From Acidobacteriota bacterium (GTDB lineage Bacteria; Actinomycetota; Acidimicrobiia; Acidimicrobiales; CADCSY01): DNA of 33,013 nucleotides. The position numbers and the translations under genes are program-made. Every line of letters begins with the position of its first letter. The stretch's first letter is position 1. The notes under the pieces are model-generated. The model worked only from the letters and a program-made list of their open reading frames with translations, made no database searches and was not told the DNA's origin. Shown piece by piece: positions 1-7,121 of the stretch. The stretch lies in the NCBI GenBank assembly GCA_019510095.1, contig JAEKLB010000057.1, positions 1 to 33,013 of the forward strand. Reading direction: 5' to 3'.

Positions 1-488
1 GGGAGCCAGAGGGAACGGTTCCTCACATCGCGACGCTGGGGTGGGCTCGGTTCGCCGAGCGGTCGTCGATCTCGTCAGAGATCCTCGAGCTGCGCGCCCG
101 ACCGTGGCCACTGGTCGGCGCGCTCGGTCATCTCCCCCAGACGCTCCTGCACGGCGATTGGAAGATGGGCAACCTCGGCAGCAGTCCCGACGGCCGCACC
201 GTCCTGCTCGACTGGGCGGTCCCGGGCGCGGGCGTGTGCACCAGCGACCTGCTGTGGTACCTCGCCGTCAACCGCGCTCGCCTTCCCCACACCAAGGAGG
301 ACGCCATCGATGCCTACCGAGCGTCGCTGGAACGAGCGGGCATCGACACGGACCAGTGGTGGGACAGGGCCATCGGCCTCACGCTCGTCGGCGCCCTCGT
401 GCAGTTCGGGTGGGAGAAGGCGCTGGGCGACGCCGATGAGCTCGCCTGGTGGGAACAGGGCGCCCGCCGCCACCTGGGCTTTCTTTGA
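1..488 (+). CDS. Aminoglycoside-phosphotransferase-fold kinase, C-terminal part
   Basis: The gene enters from the left edge, so its start and N-lobe are missing; about 161 codons remain in frame 3. The kinase-like catalytic loop HGDWKMGN is seen at bases 150-173, with the catalytic Asp codon at 156-158 and the metal-binding Asn at 171-173. The second metal-binding Asp lies in LLDWAV (codon 210-212). These are the hallmarks of the APH/choline kinase family (known of the family), which phosphorylates small hydroxylated substrates with ATP. The substrate cannot be told from this part; antibiotic resistance should not be assumed because most chromosomal members of this family have other or unknown substrates. 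The stop is TGA at 486-488, and a small acidic protein follows 40 bases downstream on the same strand. Confidence 0.75.
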   Translation, partial: EPEGTVPHIATLGWARFAERSSISSEILELRARPWPLVGALGHLPQTLLHGDWKMGNLGSSPDGRTVLLDWAVPGAGVCTSDLLWYLAVNRARLPHTKEDAIDAYRASLERAGIDTDQWWDRAIGLTLVGALVQFGWEKALGDADELAWWEQGARRHLGFL

Positions 489-528
489 GCGAAGCGTCGG
501 AGGAGTCGGTCATGGGCACACCCCTGCC

Positions 529-738
529 ATGCCCGAGAAGCGAGTCGCGACCCGCGCCGAGAAGCTGACGCCAGAGGAGAAGGTGGCCGGGAGCGACGAC
601 CCGGGCGAGCAGGCAAGGCTGATCCTCGAGGACTCCGACATTCGCAGCGCCGACCGTGACGCCTCGCCGGGCACCTTCCAGGAGCACCGCACCTCGGAGG
701 TGGCGACCGCGCCGCCTACCGACGAGGTGCCCGACTGA
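529..738 (+). CDS. Small acidic hypothetical protein
   Basis: This 69-residue protein starts at ATG 529. It is polar and charged, with no membrane segment or signal peptide, and has a central EKLTPEEKVAGSDDPGEQA stretch followed by an acidic tail, so it is probably largely helical or disordered and cytoplasmic. A GGAGGAG element at about 499-505 is too far (over 20 bases) to be a normal ribosome binding site for this ATG; the ATG at 512 that it would suit is out of frame and leads to a very short peptide. It resembles short uncharacterised proteins common in actinobacteria, but I cannot name a function. It converges on the HAD gene with a 6-base gap. Confidence 0.55.
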   Translation: MPEKRVATRAEKLTPEEKVAGSDDPGEQARLILEDSDIRSADRDASPGTFQEHRTSEVATAPPTDEVPD

Positions 739-744
739 CCGACC

Positions 745-1206
745 TCACTCGGCGCCGAGGGCGGCGGCCACGTGCTCGTCGAACTCGGGATGCCGGGCTC
801 GCCAGCGCGGATTGGTCGACCTGCCGGTCTCGACCTGTTCGCAGATGACTTGGTAGACGGTCTCGATCTCGTCGTCGTCATCGCGCTGCAGGTAGAAGTC
901 CTTGATGTGGTAGCCGCCGAAGAACTCCACGATCTGCGGGTAGTCGTCGATGATGAAGTCGGGCACCGGGTCGACCTCGTACCGCTTCAGCCCCTTGGCG
1001 TAATCGACGATCGGCTTGGCGAACACGCCGGTCACATAGGGCTCGAGCCCATGGTCCTTCACGACCTTGTGCCGCTTGCCCTCGCCCGACCACACATGGA
1101 CCTGATGGCCGTCCTCGACGAGCCGGGCGAACACCTCGCGCGTGTGCCGACGCAACGACCAGTCGGCCGACAGGATCGTGTAGTCGACGTCGAAGAAGAT
1201 GTTCAT
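745..1206 (-). CDS. HAD-superfamily hydrolase-like protein
   Basis: The protein has 153 residues. The HAD nucleophile motif DVDYT places Asp6 and Asp8 at the N-terminus, motif II is the Ser in VWSG (Ser40), a Lys in FAKP (Lys64) fits motif III, and the acidic pair IIDD (Asp87-Asp88) fits motif IV. The layout, with no large cap domain, matches small HAD phosphatase-like proteins; the substrate is unknown. The C-terminal third (after about residue 105) is acidic and then basic. It starts 13 bases downstream of the LLM oxidoreductase stop, so the two may be cotranscribed. A TAGTTT box ends 10 bases before its ATG, so a nearly leaderless promoter of its own is also possible. Confidence 0.75.
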   Translation of the reverse strand: MNIFFDVDYTILSADWSLRRHTREVFARLVEDGHQVHVWSGEGKRHKVVKDHGLEPYVTGVFAKPIVDYAKGLKRYEVDPVPDFIIDDYPQIVEFFGGYHIKDFYLQRDDDDEIETVYQVICEQVETGRSTNPRWRARHPEFDEHVAAALGAE

Positions 1207-1219
1207 TAGGAAGACAAAA

Positions 1220-2254
1220 CTAACCGGCGAGCAGGGGGCGGATGCGGTCTGGCCGCAGGCCCTCGATGGTTCCCAGCACCGGCTCGATCCCGGGACGGGC
1301 CGTGATCACCCGGACGACCGTCTCGTCGAGGCCGGCGCTGAGTCGGGCATAGGCCGCCGGAGCGCCCTCGGCGGAGCCGTAGTACCCCACCGCGGTGAGC
1401 AGCTCGTCGGGGGCGGCGTCGACCAGGTCGTCCATCGACATGCCCCCGTCGCGCTTGGCCTCCAGGTCGGTCAGGACGTCGTCGAAGCCCATCTGCCCGA
1501 ACATCCCGCGGTACCCGGCCGTGTTGGCGATGCCCGACCGACCCATGGCGTAGCCCAGCACCTGGGTCCCGAGGGCCCGGCGGGCGGCGTCGACGTCGTC
1601 GTCGATGCAGACGCGGATGTACATCGACATCGTGACCTCGGAGGCGTCGCGGCCGGCCTTGGCCGCGCCAGCAGCGACGATGGCCCGGGCCTCGGCGATC
1701 CGCGCCGGCGTGGCCCAGTTGAGCAGGGCACCGTCGGCGCACTCCCCCGCGAGCCGCAGCATCTGGGGACCGAGCGTTGCCAGGTACACCGGTACGGCCG
1801 GGAGATCAGTGGCGCCGAGCGAGGTTCGGCAAAGGGTGAAGGCCACGCCCTCGTGGTCGACGGTCTCGCCGGCGAGCAGGCGGCGAAGCACGACGGCGTA
1901 GTCGCGCATGACCGCCACCGGGCGGTCGGCGACACCCAGCGACTTCCAGAACCCGGTGCCGTAGCCGCCGGTGCCGAGGCCGAGGACGAAGCGACCGCCC
2001 GAGATCAGCCCGACGGTGGCCGCCTGGAAGGCCAGCGCCAGCGGCGTCCACATGCGGGCGGCGGGCACGACCGAGATCCCGGTGCGCAGGGCGGTGTCCT
2101 GCGACCATGCCGAGCACACGTGGAAGGCATCGGGAACCCCGATGGCCGGGGTCCAGGCACTCTCGAACCCCTGGCGGGCCGCCTCCCGGGCCGCGAGGCG
2201 AAGGTCGTCGAACGACAAGCCGAGTCGGGAGTCGAGACCGATGCCGATGATCAC
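1220..2254 (-). CDS. LLM-class F420-type oxidoreductase
   Basis: With GTG 2254 as start the protein is 344 residues, the usual length for bacterial luciferase-like (LLM) F420-dependent oxidoreductases. It has the family's N-terminal IIGIGL strand, then a GRFVLGLGTGG loop near residue 100 and a RDYAVVLRRLLAGE segment, as in F420-dependent members. The open frame continues upstream of 2254, but that part reads as antisense of the MarR gene and is not protein-like. A CAGACT box 6 bases before the GTG supports a leaderless start; an AAGGAG at about 2277-2282 is 20 bases away, too far to serve. The predicted role is hydride transfer with F420H2 (or flavin) to an unknown organic substrate. The divergent MarR gene is a plausible regulator. 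Confidence 0.8.
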   Translation of the reverse strand: MIIGIGLDSRLGLSFDDLRLAAREAARQGFESAWTPAIGVPDAFHVCSAWSQDTALRTGISVVPAARMWTPLALAFQAATVGLISGGRFVLGLGTGGYGTGFWKSLGVADRPVAVMRDYAVVLRRLLAGETVDHEGVAFTLCRTSLGATDLPAVPVYLATLGPQMLRLAGECADGALLNWATPARIAEARAIVAAGAAKAGRDASEVTMSMYIRVCIDDDVDAARRALGTQVLGYAMGRSGIANTAGYRGMFGQMGFDDVLTDLEAKRDGGMSMDDLVDAAPDELLTAVGYYGSAEGAPAAYARLSAGLDETVVRVITARPGIEPVLGTIEGLRPDRIRPLLAG

Positions 2255-2260
2255 CGCCGC

Positions 2261-2266
2261 AGTCTG
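2261..2266 (-). promoter_or_regulatory. Candidate -10 box for leaderless LLM oxidoreductase
   Basis: CAGACT on the minus strand lies 6 bases before GTG 2254. The same hexamer and spacing precede the ThyX-like gene at 30061. It fits the actinobacterial TAnnnT consensus except for the first base. Confidence 0.35.
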
Positions 2267-2289
2267 CCAGTTGTACTCCTTGCCCTTGC

Positions 2290-2299
2290 TAATTATCCT
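2290..2299. promoter_or_regulatory. Shared AT-rich divergent promoter element (LLM / MarR)
   Basis: The only AT-rich spot in the 54-base divergent spacer contains the symmetric core TAATTA (2290-2295). It reads as a -10-like TAATTAT or TATCCT toward MarR, and as GATAAT toward the LLM gene. GCTAA is directly repeated on both sides (2288-2292 and 2301-2305, 13-base period). With TATCCT as -10 the MarR mRNA would be nearly leaderless. A MarR protein bound here could control both directions; that is inference. Confidence 0.4.
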
Positions 2300-2308
2300 G
2301 GCTAAGGA

Positions 2309-2767
2309 ATGGCCCCCAAGGCGACAGCCGCGACCAAGCCAGCCCCCGCCACCGACGTCACCCGGCTGCGCATGGCGCTGGCCCGGCTCGGCCGCCGGTT
2401 GCGGCAGGAGGGCACGGCGATCGACGACGTCACGCCGTCGCAGGTCTCGGCCATGGCGTCGCTCGACCAGCTGGGCGCGGCAACGCTCGGCGAGCTGGCG
2501 GCGGCCGAACGCATCCAACCGCCGAGCATGACGAGGATCGTCGCCCGGCTCGAGGAGGGTGGCTTCGTCTCCCGGACCGTCGATCAAACCGATCGCCGCT
2601 GCGTTCGGGTCGAGCTCACGCCGGCCGGCAGCGAGTTCCTGACCCGGAGCCGCACCCGCCGCGACGCCTACCTGACCGACCGGGTCGCCGACCTGTCGCC
2701 GGACGAGCAGGCGCTGTTGGCCGATGCCCTCCCGATCCTCGAGCAGCTCCTCGGCGAGGAGCGGTGA
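2309..2767 (+). CDS. MarR-family transcriptional regulator
   Basis: The protein has 152 residues and the MarR winged-helix fold: an N-terminal dimerisation helix (about 15-35), HTH with recognition helix around residues 70-82 (QPPSMTRIVARLEE), and the family's wing with DQTDRRCVRVELTPAG at 92-107. C-terminal helices complete the dimer interface. MarR proteins usually repress their own operon and release DNA when they bind a small aromatic or amphipathic ligand (known of the family). Its stop overlaps the GTG start of the MFS exporter by 4 bases, a typical regulator-efflux pair, and it diverges from a LLM oxidoreductase. The ligand is unknown. Confidence 0.9.
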   Translation: MAPKATAATKPAPATDVTRLRMALARLGRRLRQEGTAIDDVTPSQVSAMASLDQLGAATLGELAAAERIQPPSMTRIVARLEEGGFVSRTVDQTDRRCVRVELTPAGSEFLTRSRTRRDAYLTDRVADLSPDEQALLADALPILEQLLGEER

Positions 2768-4044
2768 ACGCCGCGGCCGCGCGGGCGCGGCTGGCGGACA
2801 ACACGTTCCGGTCGCTCCGCGTCCGCAACTTCCGGCTGTGGTTCATCGGGCAGACGATCTCGATCGCCGGCACGTTCACCCAGATGGTCGCCCAGGCGTG
2901 GCTGGTGCTCGACCTGTCCCACAACAGCTCGGTCGCGGTGGGCACCGTCACCGCCCTCCAGTTCGCCCCCACCCTCGCCTTCGGGCTCTGGGGCGGCCTG
3001 CTGGCCGACCGCCTCGACAAGCGGAAGCTCCTCATCGGCACCCAAGCAGCCATGGCCGTCGTCGCCAGCGTCCTCGCCGTGCTCACCATCACCGGGCTCG
3101 TCCAGCTGTGGATGGTCTACGTGGCCTCGTTCCTCACCGGCATGGCCACCTTTGCCGACACGCCCGCCCGCCAGTCGTTCACCTCGGAGCTGGTGCGCGA
3201 AGACGACCTCGGCAACGCGGTCGGCCTGAACAGCGCCACGTTCAACGCCGCCCGCGTGGTCGGTCCCAGCGTCGCCGGCGTGGTCCTGGTCATCGGTGGT
3301 CCCGGTGCGTGCTTCGCCGTCAACGCGACCTCGTACCTCGCCGTCATCGTGGCGCTCGTGCTGATGCGCCCGGCTGAGCTGCATCGCCAGCCGCCGGTAG
3401 CCAAGGCCAAGGGCCAGCTGCGCGACGGCCTCCGCTACGCCTGGGGCCACTCCGTCCTCCGCGCCCATCTGCTGCTCGCGATCGCGATGGGCAGCTTCGG
3501 CCTGTCGTTCCAGGTCATCATGCCGGTGCTGGCCAAGCTCACCTTCCACGGCGGCGCCAGCACCTTCACCATGCTCATGGTGCTCCAGGGTTTCGGCGCG
3601 TTGGCCGGCTGCCTCGTCCTGGCCAGCCGCCCCGCCACCGGCACGACGGTCGTCGTGTCGGGGATCGCGTTCGGTCTCTGCCAGGTGCTGGCCGGCCTGG
3701 CGCCGAGCCTGGGCTTCGCCCTCGTGCTGATGCCGGTGCTGGGCTACGCCATGATCACCGCGCTCTCCTGCTCGAACGCCATCGTCCAGATGATCGCGGC
3801 GCCAAGCTTCCGGGGCCGGGTGATCGGCACACGGTCGCTGATCATCCTCGGCGGCACGCCGATCGGCAGCATGATCAGCGGTTACATCAGCGACCACCTC
3901 GGGCCCAGATGGGCCCTGGCCATGGCCGGCAGCATCGTCGCTCTCGTCAACCTGGCCTGCGCCAAGGGCCTCCGCAGCGAGCACCGCCCCGCGCTCGTCG
4001 AGGACGAGCATGACGACGACATCCTGGTCGTCGCCGTCGCCTGA
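2764..4044 (+). CDS. MFS exporter, EntS-like (MFS_3 type)
   Basis: The protein has 426 residues with about 12 hydrophobic segments. Loop 2-3 carries the MFS motif A variant GGLLADRLDKRKLL at about residues 77-90. The N-terminus (FRSLRVRNFRLWFIGQTIS) is the pattern seen in EntS/MFS_3 exporters. The GTG start overlaps the MarR stop (GTGA), so translation is coupled. The expected role is proton-driven export of a small molecule across the inner membrane, probably the compound sensed by the MarR protein (inference). The C-terminus is acidic (EDEHDDD). A long hairpin follows the stop by 2 bases. Confidence 0.88.
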   Translation: MNAAAARARLADNTFRSLRVRNFRLWFIGQTISIAGTFTQMVAQAWLVLDLSHNSSVAVGTVTALQFAPTLAFGLWGGLLADRLDKRKLLIGTQAAMAVVASVLAVLTITGLVQLWMVYVASFLTGMATFADTPARQSFTSELVREDDLGNAVGLNSATFNAARVVGPSVAGVVLVIGGPGACFAVNATSYLAVIVALVLMRPAELHRQPPVAKAKGQLRDGLRYAWGHSVLRAHLLLAIAMGSFGLSFQVIMPVLAKLTFHGGASTFTMLMVLQGFGALAGCLVLASRPATGTTVVVSGIAFGLCQVLAGLAPSLGFALVLMPVLGYAMITALSCSNAIVQMIAAPSFRGRVIGTRSLIILGGTPIGSMISGYISDHLGPRWALAMAGSIVALVNLACAKGLRSEHRPALVEDEHDDDILVVAVA

Positions 4045-4046
4045 TC

Positions 4047-4095
4047 GTTCTTCGGCGAGTTCGCCGCACATCGTGCGGGGAACTCGCCAAAGAAC
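4047..4095. terminator. Long hairpin between convergent genes (bidirectional terminator candidate)
   Basis: Two 23-base arms (4047-4069 and 4073-4095) are inverted copies with two mismatches around a 3-base loop. The outer ends are GTTCTT and AAGAAC. It lies between the MFS stop (4044) and the amidohydrolase stop (4111). There is no run of T, so if it terminates it would be as an L-shaped hairpin, as proposed for many actinobacterial terminators. Confidence 0.65.
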
Positions 4096-4110
4096 AGCGA
4101 TGGTGGGTCG

Positions 4111-5385
4111 TCAGGCGGGGACGCCGAGGAAGTTGGCCAGGTTGTCGCGCATGATGCGCTTCTGGTCCTCCTCGGAGAAGGTGGAGAGCTGGGCGCCGAC
4201 GTACTGCGCCGGGTAGGCAAGACCCTCGCCGTGGGGGAAGTCGGAGCCGAACACGATCGGGTCGATGCCGATCTCGGAGACCACCCGCTGCACGTTCTCC
4301 TCGGGGTACGGCGCCACGATGAACCGCTCCTTGAAGATCTCGCTGGGTCGCTGCTCGAGCTTCCCGAAGGTGCCCTTGCGCCCGAGCATGAAGGCGTGGT
4401 CCATCTTGCGGACGGTGTAGGGAACCCACACGGTGCCCATCTCCGACAGGCACACCTTCATGTTGGGGAACCGCCCGAAGAAGTTGTGCAGGATGAGCGA
4501 TGAGGTGAGGTCGATGGCCGGCTTGTCGCCCCAGGCCTGCATCCACTGCAACGCGGTGAAGTGCCCGAAGGTGTGCTCGGGGTCCTCCGACAGGTCGGCG
4601 CTGTACTTCTGGTAGTCGGTGGCGCCGAGGTGGGCGCACAGGCGCACGCCGGCCTCGTTGACCCGCGACCAGATCGGGTCGAAGACGGGGTCGGCCACCG
4701 AGCGACCGCCGAACGGGTTGTCACGGCCGCCATGGGCGTGACCCCCCTTGATCTGGATGATCGGCGCACCGGTCTCGATGAGGACCTCGATCTCCTTCAC
4801 CGCCAGGTCGACGTCGGCCAGGGCGATGTACGGCGGGAGGAACAGCCGGTTGTCGTGGGCGTAACCGATCTCCTCGTAGATCCACCGGTTGAACGCCCGG
4901 ATGTTGGCGTACATGGCGTCGACGTCGTCAGCGAACTCGAACTCGATGTCGTGCGCCGAGGCGGGGAACATGAGCGCCGCCTCGATGCCCTGCTCGTCCA
5001 TCAGCGCCAGCCGCAGGTCGCGGTTGCCATAGGCCTCGGACAAGTGGCGGAACTGCTCGATGACGGACTTGCGCTCCTCGGCCGACAGGCCCTTCAGCGG
5101 GTTGAGCCGGTTGAGCAGCTTGCCCGGCATCTTGAAGTTCTCTTCGTCCTTGTCGATCGCCAGGTTCCCGGCCTCGACCTGCTTGGCGATGATGTTCTCG
5201 CCGAAGCTCTCGACGGTGAACTTCGAGGGACGGCCGGCGAACAGCTGGAGCTGCTTGCCCTCGGCGGTCTCGACGAAGGTGATCGCCTTGTCCTTCTGGG
5301 CCGGGTCGATGTAGTCCTGGTAGAGCGTCGGCGGCTCGGTGAAGTGGTTGTCGGCGTCGAAGATCTTGTACGGCAGCTCGCTCAT
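4111..5385 (-). CDS. Amidohydrolase family 2 (PF04909-type) protein
   Basis: The protein has 424 residues and the amidohydrolase-2 TIM-barrel pattern: N-terminal DADNH (Asp10, Asp12, His14), a strand with LCAHLG holding a likely metal His, and a C-terminal FGSDFPHGEG with the metal Asp at 382. ACMSD-type members of the family have HxH at the first site; here it is DNH. Members are metal-dependent hydrolases or decarboxylases of ring or CoA-linked acids (known of the family). The start at ATG 5385 has GGGGGA five bases upstream. It is the last gene of a minus-strand operon, 42 bases after the thiolase-fold gene. It is clearly paralogous to the gene at 21734-23026. The substrate is unknown. Confidence 0.85.
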   Translation of the reverse strand: MSELPYKIFDADNHFTEPPTLYQDYIDPAQKDKAITFVETAEGKQLQLFAGRPSKFTVESFGENIIAKQVEAGNLAIDKDEENFKMPGKLLNRLNPLKGLSAEERKSVIEQFRHLSEAYGNRDLRLALMDEQGIEAALMFPASAHDIEFEFADDVDAMYANIRAFNRWIYEEIGYAHDNRLFLPPYIALADVDLAVKEIEVLIETGAPIIQIKGGHAHGGRDNPFGGRSVADPVFDPIWSRVNEAGVRLCAHLGATDYQKYSADLSEDPEHTFGHFTALQWMQAWGDKPAIDLTSSLILHNFFGRFPNMKVCLSEMGTVWVPYTVRKMDHAFMLGRKGTFGKLEQRPSEIFKERFIVAPYPEENVQRVVSEIGIDPIVFGSDFPHGEGLAYPAQYVGAQLSTFSEEDQKRIMRDNLANFLGVPA

Positions 5386-5427
5386 GGTTCCCCCGTGTCT
5401 CGGTCTGCTGGAAAGGCTACGCCCGCG

Positions 5428-6615
5428 TCATTCGGTGCGCAGGACCGAGCCCTGGGCGTTGAAGAAGAAGCCCCCCATGGGGAGCAGGGCCTTGGTCGCC
5501 CCCGGCACCTGGCGCTCGCCGGCCAGGCCCTGGAGCTGGTGCACCGCTTCCCGGGTGTGCCCCGAGCCCTGGGTCCCGCCCTCGGACAGGGCGCCGCCAT
5601 GGGGATTCACCGGGATCCGGCCCTTGATCAGGATCCGGTTGGTCTCCTTGTCCCAGTTGTCCTCGATGAAGCCCCTGGCCTCACCGAGACCACACCAGCC
5701 GACGTTCTCGATCCAGCTCACGGTGATGAACGTGAAGCCGTCGTACGGGAAGAAGACGTCGATGTCGTCGATCCAGATGTCGCTCTTGGCCCTGAGCGAC
5801 TCCACCGTGACGTGCTGACCGTGATGGGTCAGGCTCGGTGTCTGGTCCTCTTCGTTCTGGGCGACCTGGCCGTTGGTGCAGGCATGGATCAGCACCGGCT
5901 TGAGCTTCATGTCGCGGGCCCGCTCGGTCGTGGTGATGATGAAGGCGTCGGCGCCATCGATGGGGACGTCCATGTCGAGCATCGACAGTGGCCACCGGAT
6001 CATGCGGGTGTTGAGGTAGTCCTCCATGGTCAGCGGCTCGCCGCGCATCACGGCTGCGGGGTTCCGCTGGGCGTTCGACCTGTCGTTGACGGCGATGTAG
6101 CCGAACAGGTCGCGTGACTCGTTGTACTCATGCAGGTAGCGGCTGGCCCATGCCGTGTAACCGACCGCCCCTCCGACGGTGTCCGGACCGAACCCGTCAC
6201 CCAACGCCTGGGCGTTGGGGTTCGACGCGAAGGCGCGGGCACGGAAGGGGTCGTTGGAAGCCGACCGTGAGTTCGACGCATTGCGGTAGATCGAGTGGTA
6301 CGCCAGCGCGACGTCGCACTGACCAGAGGCCACCGCACCGACGGCGTTGGCGATGCTGAACCCGAAGGGCACCCCCGCACCGACGTAGTAGTTGACCTCG
6401 GGGATGCCGAGCGCCGCCTGGATGTAGCCGTTGTTGGCGCCGATGAGCCCGTTGACCTCGCTCTTGTCGATGCCGGCGGCCTCGATGGCCTTGACACATG
6501 CGTCGAGCGCCAACGACGCCTGGGTGACCTCTCCCGCGCTGCGTGTGAAGCCGGTCGTGGCGGCCGAGGCAAAGGCAACCTGGTCCTTGTTGGGGTTCCG
6601 CTTGGCGATGCTCAT
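5428..6615 (-). CDS. Thiolase-fold protein lacking the nucleophilic Cys (SCP-x/Ltp2-like)
   Basis: With the ATG at 6615 it is 395 residues; this start has GGTGGAGG 8 bases upstream and lies 1 base after the stop of the Zn-ribbon gene. A GTG at 6630 is the alternative. The thiolase layout is visible: VGAVASGQCDVALAYHS (92-108), NVGWCGLGEARG in the C-terminal half, and PHGGALSEGG followed by GSGHTREAVHQL (338 onward). The segment where thiolases carry their nucleophilic Cys (about 80-92, GAGVPFGFSIANA) has none, and the usual GH of the C-terminal motif is GG (346-347). Known Cys-less relatives, such as Ltp2, act as retro-aldolases on acyl-CoA with a DUF35 partner. The neighbouring Zn-ribbon/OB gene makes this role the best guess (inference). 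Confidence 0.83.
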   Translation of the reverse strand: MSIAKRNPNKDQVAFASAATTGFTRSAGEVTQASLALDACVKAIEAAGIDKSEVNGLIGANNGYIQAALGIPEVNYYVGAGVPFGFSIANAVGAVASGQCDVALAYHSIYRNASNSRSASNDPFRARAFASNPNAQALGDGFGPDTVGGAVGYTAWASRYLHEYNESRDLFGYIAVNDRSNAQRNPAAVMRGEPLTMEDYLNTRMIRWPLSMLDMDVPIDGADAFIITTTERARDMKLKPVLIHACTNGQVAQNEEDQTPSLTHHGQHVTVESLRAKSDIWIDDIDVFFPYDGFTFITVSWIENVGWCGLGEARGFIEDNWDKETNRILIKGRIPVNPHGGALSEGGTQGSGHTREAVHQLQGLAGERQVPGATKALLPMGGFFFNAQGSVLRTE

Positions 6616-6616
6616 C

Positions 6617-7081
6617 TCAGCGACCTCCACCGTCGTTTGCCAACCGCCACACCGGATAGGGCTTTCCGTTGCGCTCGATCCAGTCGAGCTCGACCCGCTT
6701 GCCGATCTCGAGGTCGTCGTTGTCGGCGCCGACGACCGTGCTGGTGAACCGCAGACCTTCCTGCTCGTCGAGCTCGACCGTCGCCACCGGATGCGGCGTC
6801 GAGTAGTCGACGCCCTCGGCAGGCGGACCCTGGTGCAGCAGGATCAGCAGATGAATGGTGCCGGTGCCGGCGACCGGTGTCGCCACCAGGTTCTTCGACC
6901 AGCAGTTGGGGCAGATCGGCTTCGGGCGGTGGTGCCACCAGCCGCAGTCGCTACAGCGGCTGAGCCGTAGCTCCTTGTGCAGCAGGCCCCGGTAGAGGTG
7001 CTTGTTGATGTGGTCGAGCCGGACGTTGTCGAACCGCTCGAGCAGCTCCGCGTCGCTCTCTTCGGTGCTGGTTGCCGCCAT
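6617..7081 (-). CDS. Zn-ribbon / OB-fold (DUF35) protein
   Basis: The protein has 154 residues. An N-terminal helix leads into a rubredoxin-like zinc ribbon with Cys43, Cys46, Cys57 and Cys60 (CSDC, then CPNC), followed by an OB-fold domain from about residue 65 to 150 with PHPVATVELDEQEGLRF. This is the DUF35 architecture. Such proteins form complexes with thiolase-fold enzymes (acetyl-CoA acetyltransferases, or Ltp2-ChsH2 aldolases) and help acyl-CoA binding (known of the family). The gene sits directly upstream of, and nearly touches, the thiolase-fold gene, so the two probably form one complex. A GGGGGAT ribosome binding site precedes ATG 7081. Confidence 0.88.
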   Translation of the reverse strand: MAATSTEESDAELLERFDNVRLDHINKHLYRGLLHKELRLSRCSDCGWWHHRPKPICPNCWSKNLVATPVAGTGTIHLLILLHQGPPAEGVDYSTPHPVATVELDEQEGLRFTSTVVGADNDDLEIGKRVELDWIERNGKPYPVWRLANDGGGR

Positions 7082-7121
7082 ACGTGATCCCCCTTGGTGA
7101 GAACTGGGGGGAGTCTGACAG

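Noticed and set aside
1-488. Antibiotic resistance by aminoglycoside phosphotransferase
   Set aside because: Only the general kinase fold motifs are visible and the N-terminal part is missing; most chromosomal relatives are not resistance enzymes.
1199-2305. Long plus-strand open frame (368 codons) opposite the LLM oxidoreductase
   Set aside because: Its translation is Gly/Arg/Ala/His-rich without any family pattern, and the opposite strand encodes a complete LLM protein.
2668-4071. Long minus-strand open frame (467 codons) opposite MarR-MFS
   Set aside because: It is the antisense of a well-supported MFS gene and has the Asp/Glu/His/Gly-rich composition of a high-GC shadow frame.
4561-6117. 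Plus-strand open frame of 518 codons
   Set aside because: It spans the junction of two clear minus-strand genes (amidohydrolase and thiolase-fold) and resembles no protein.
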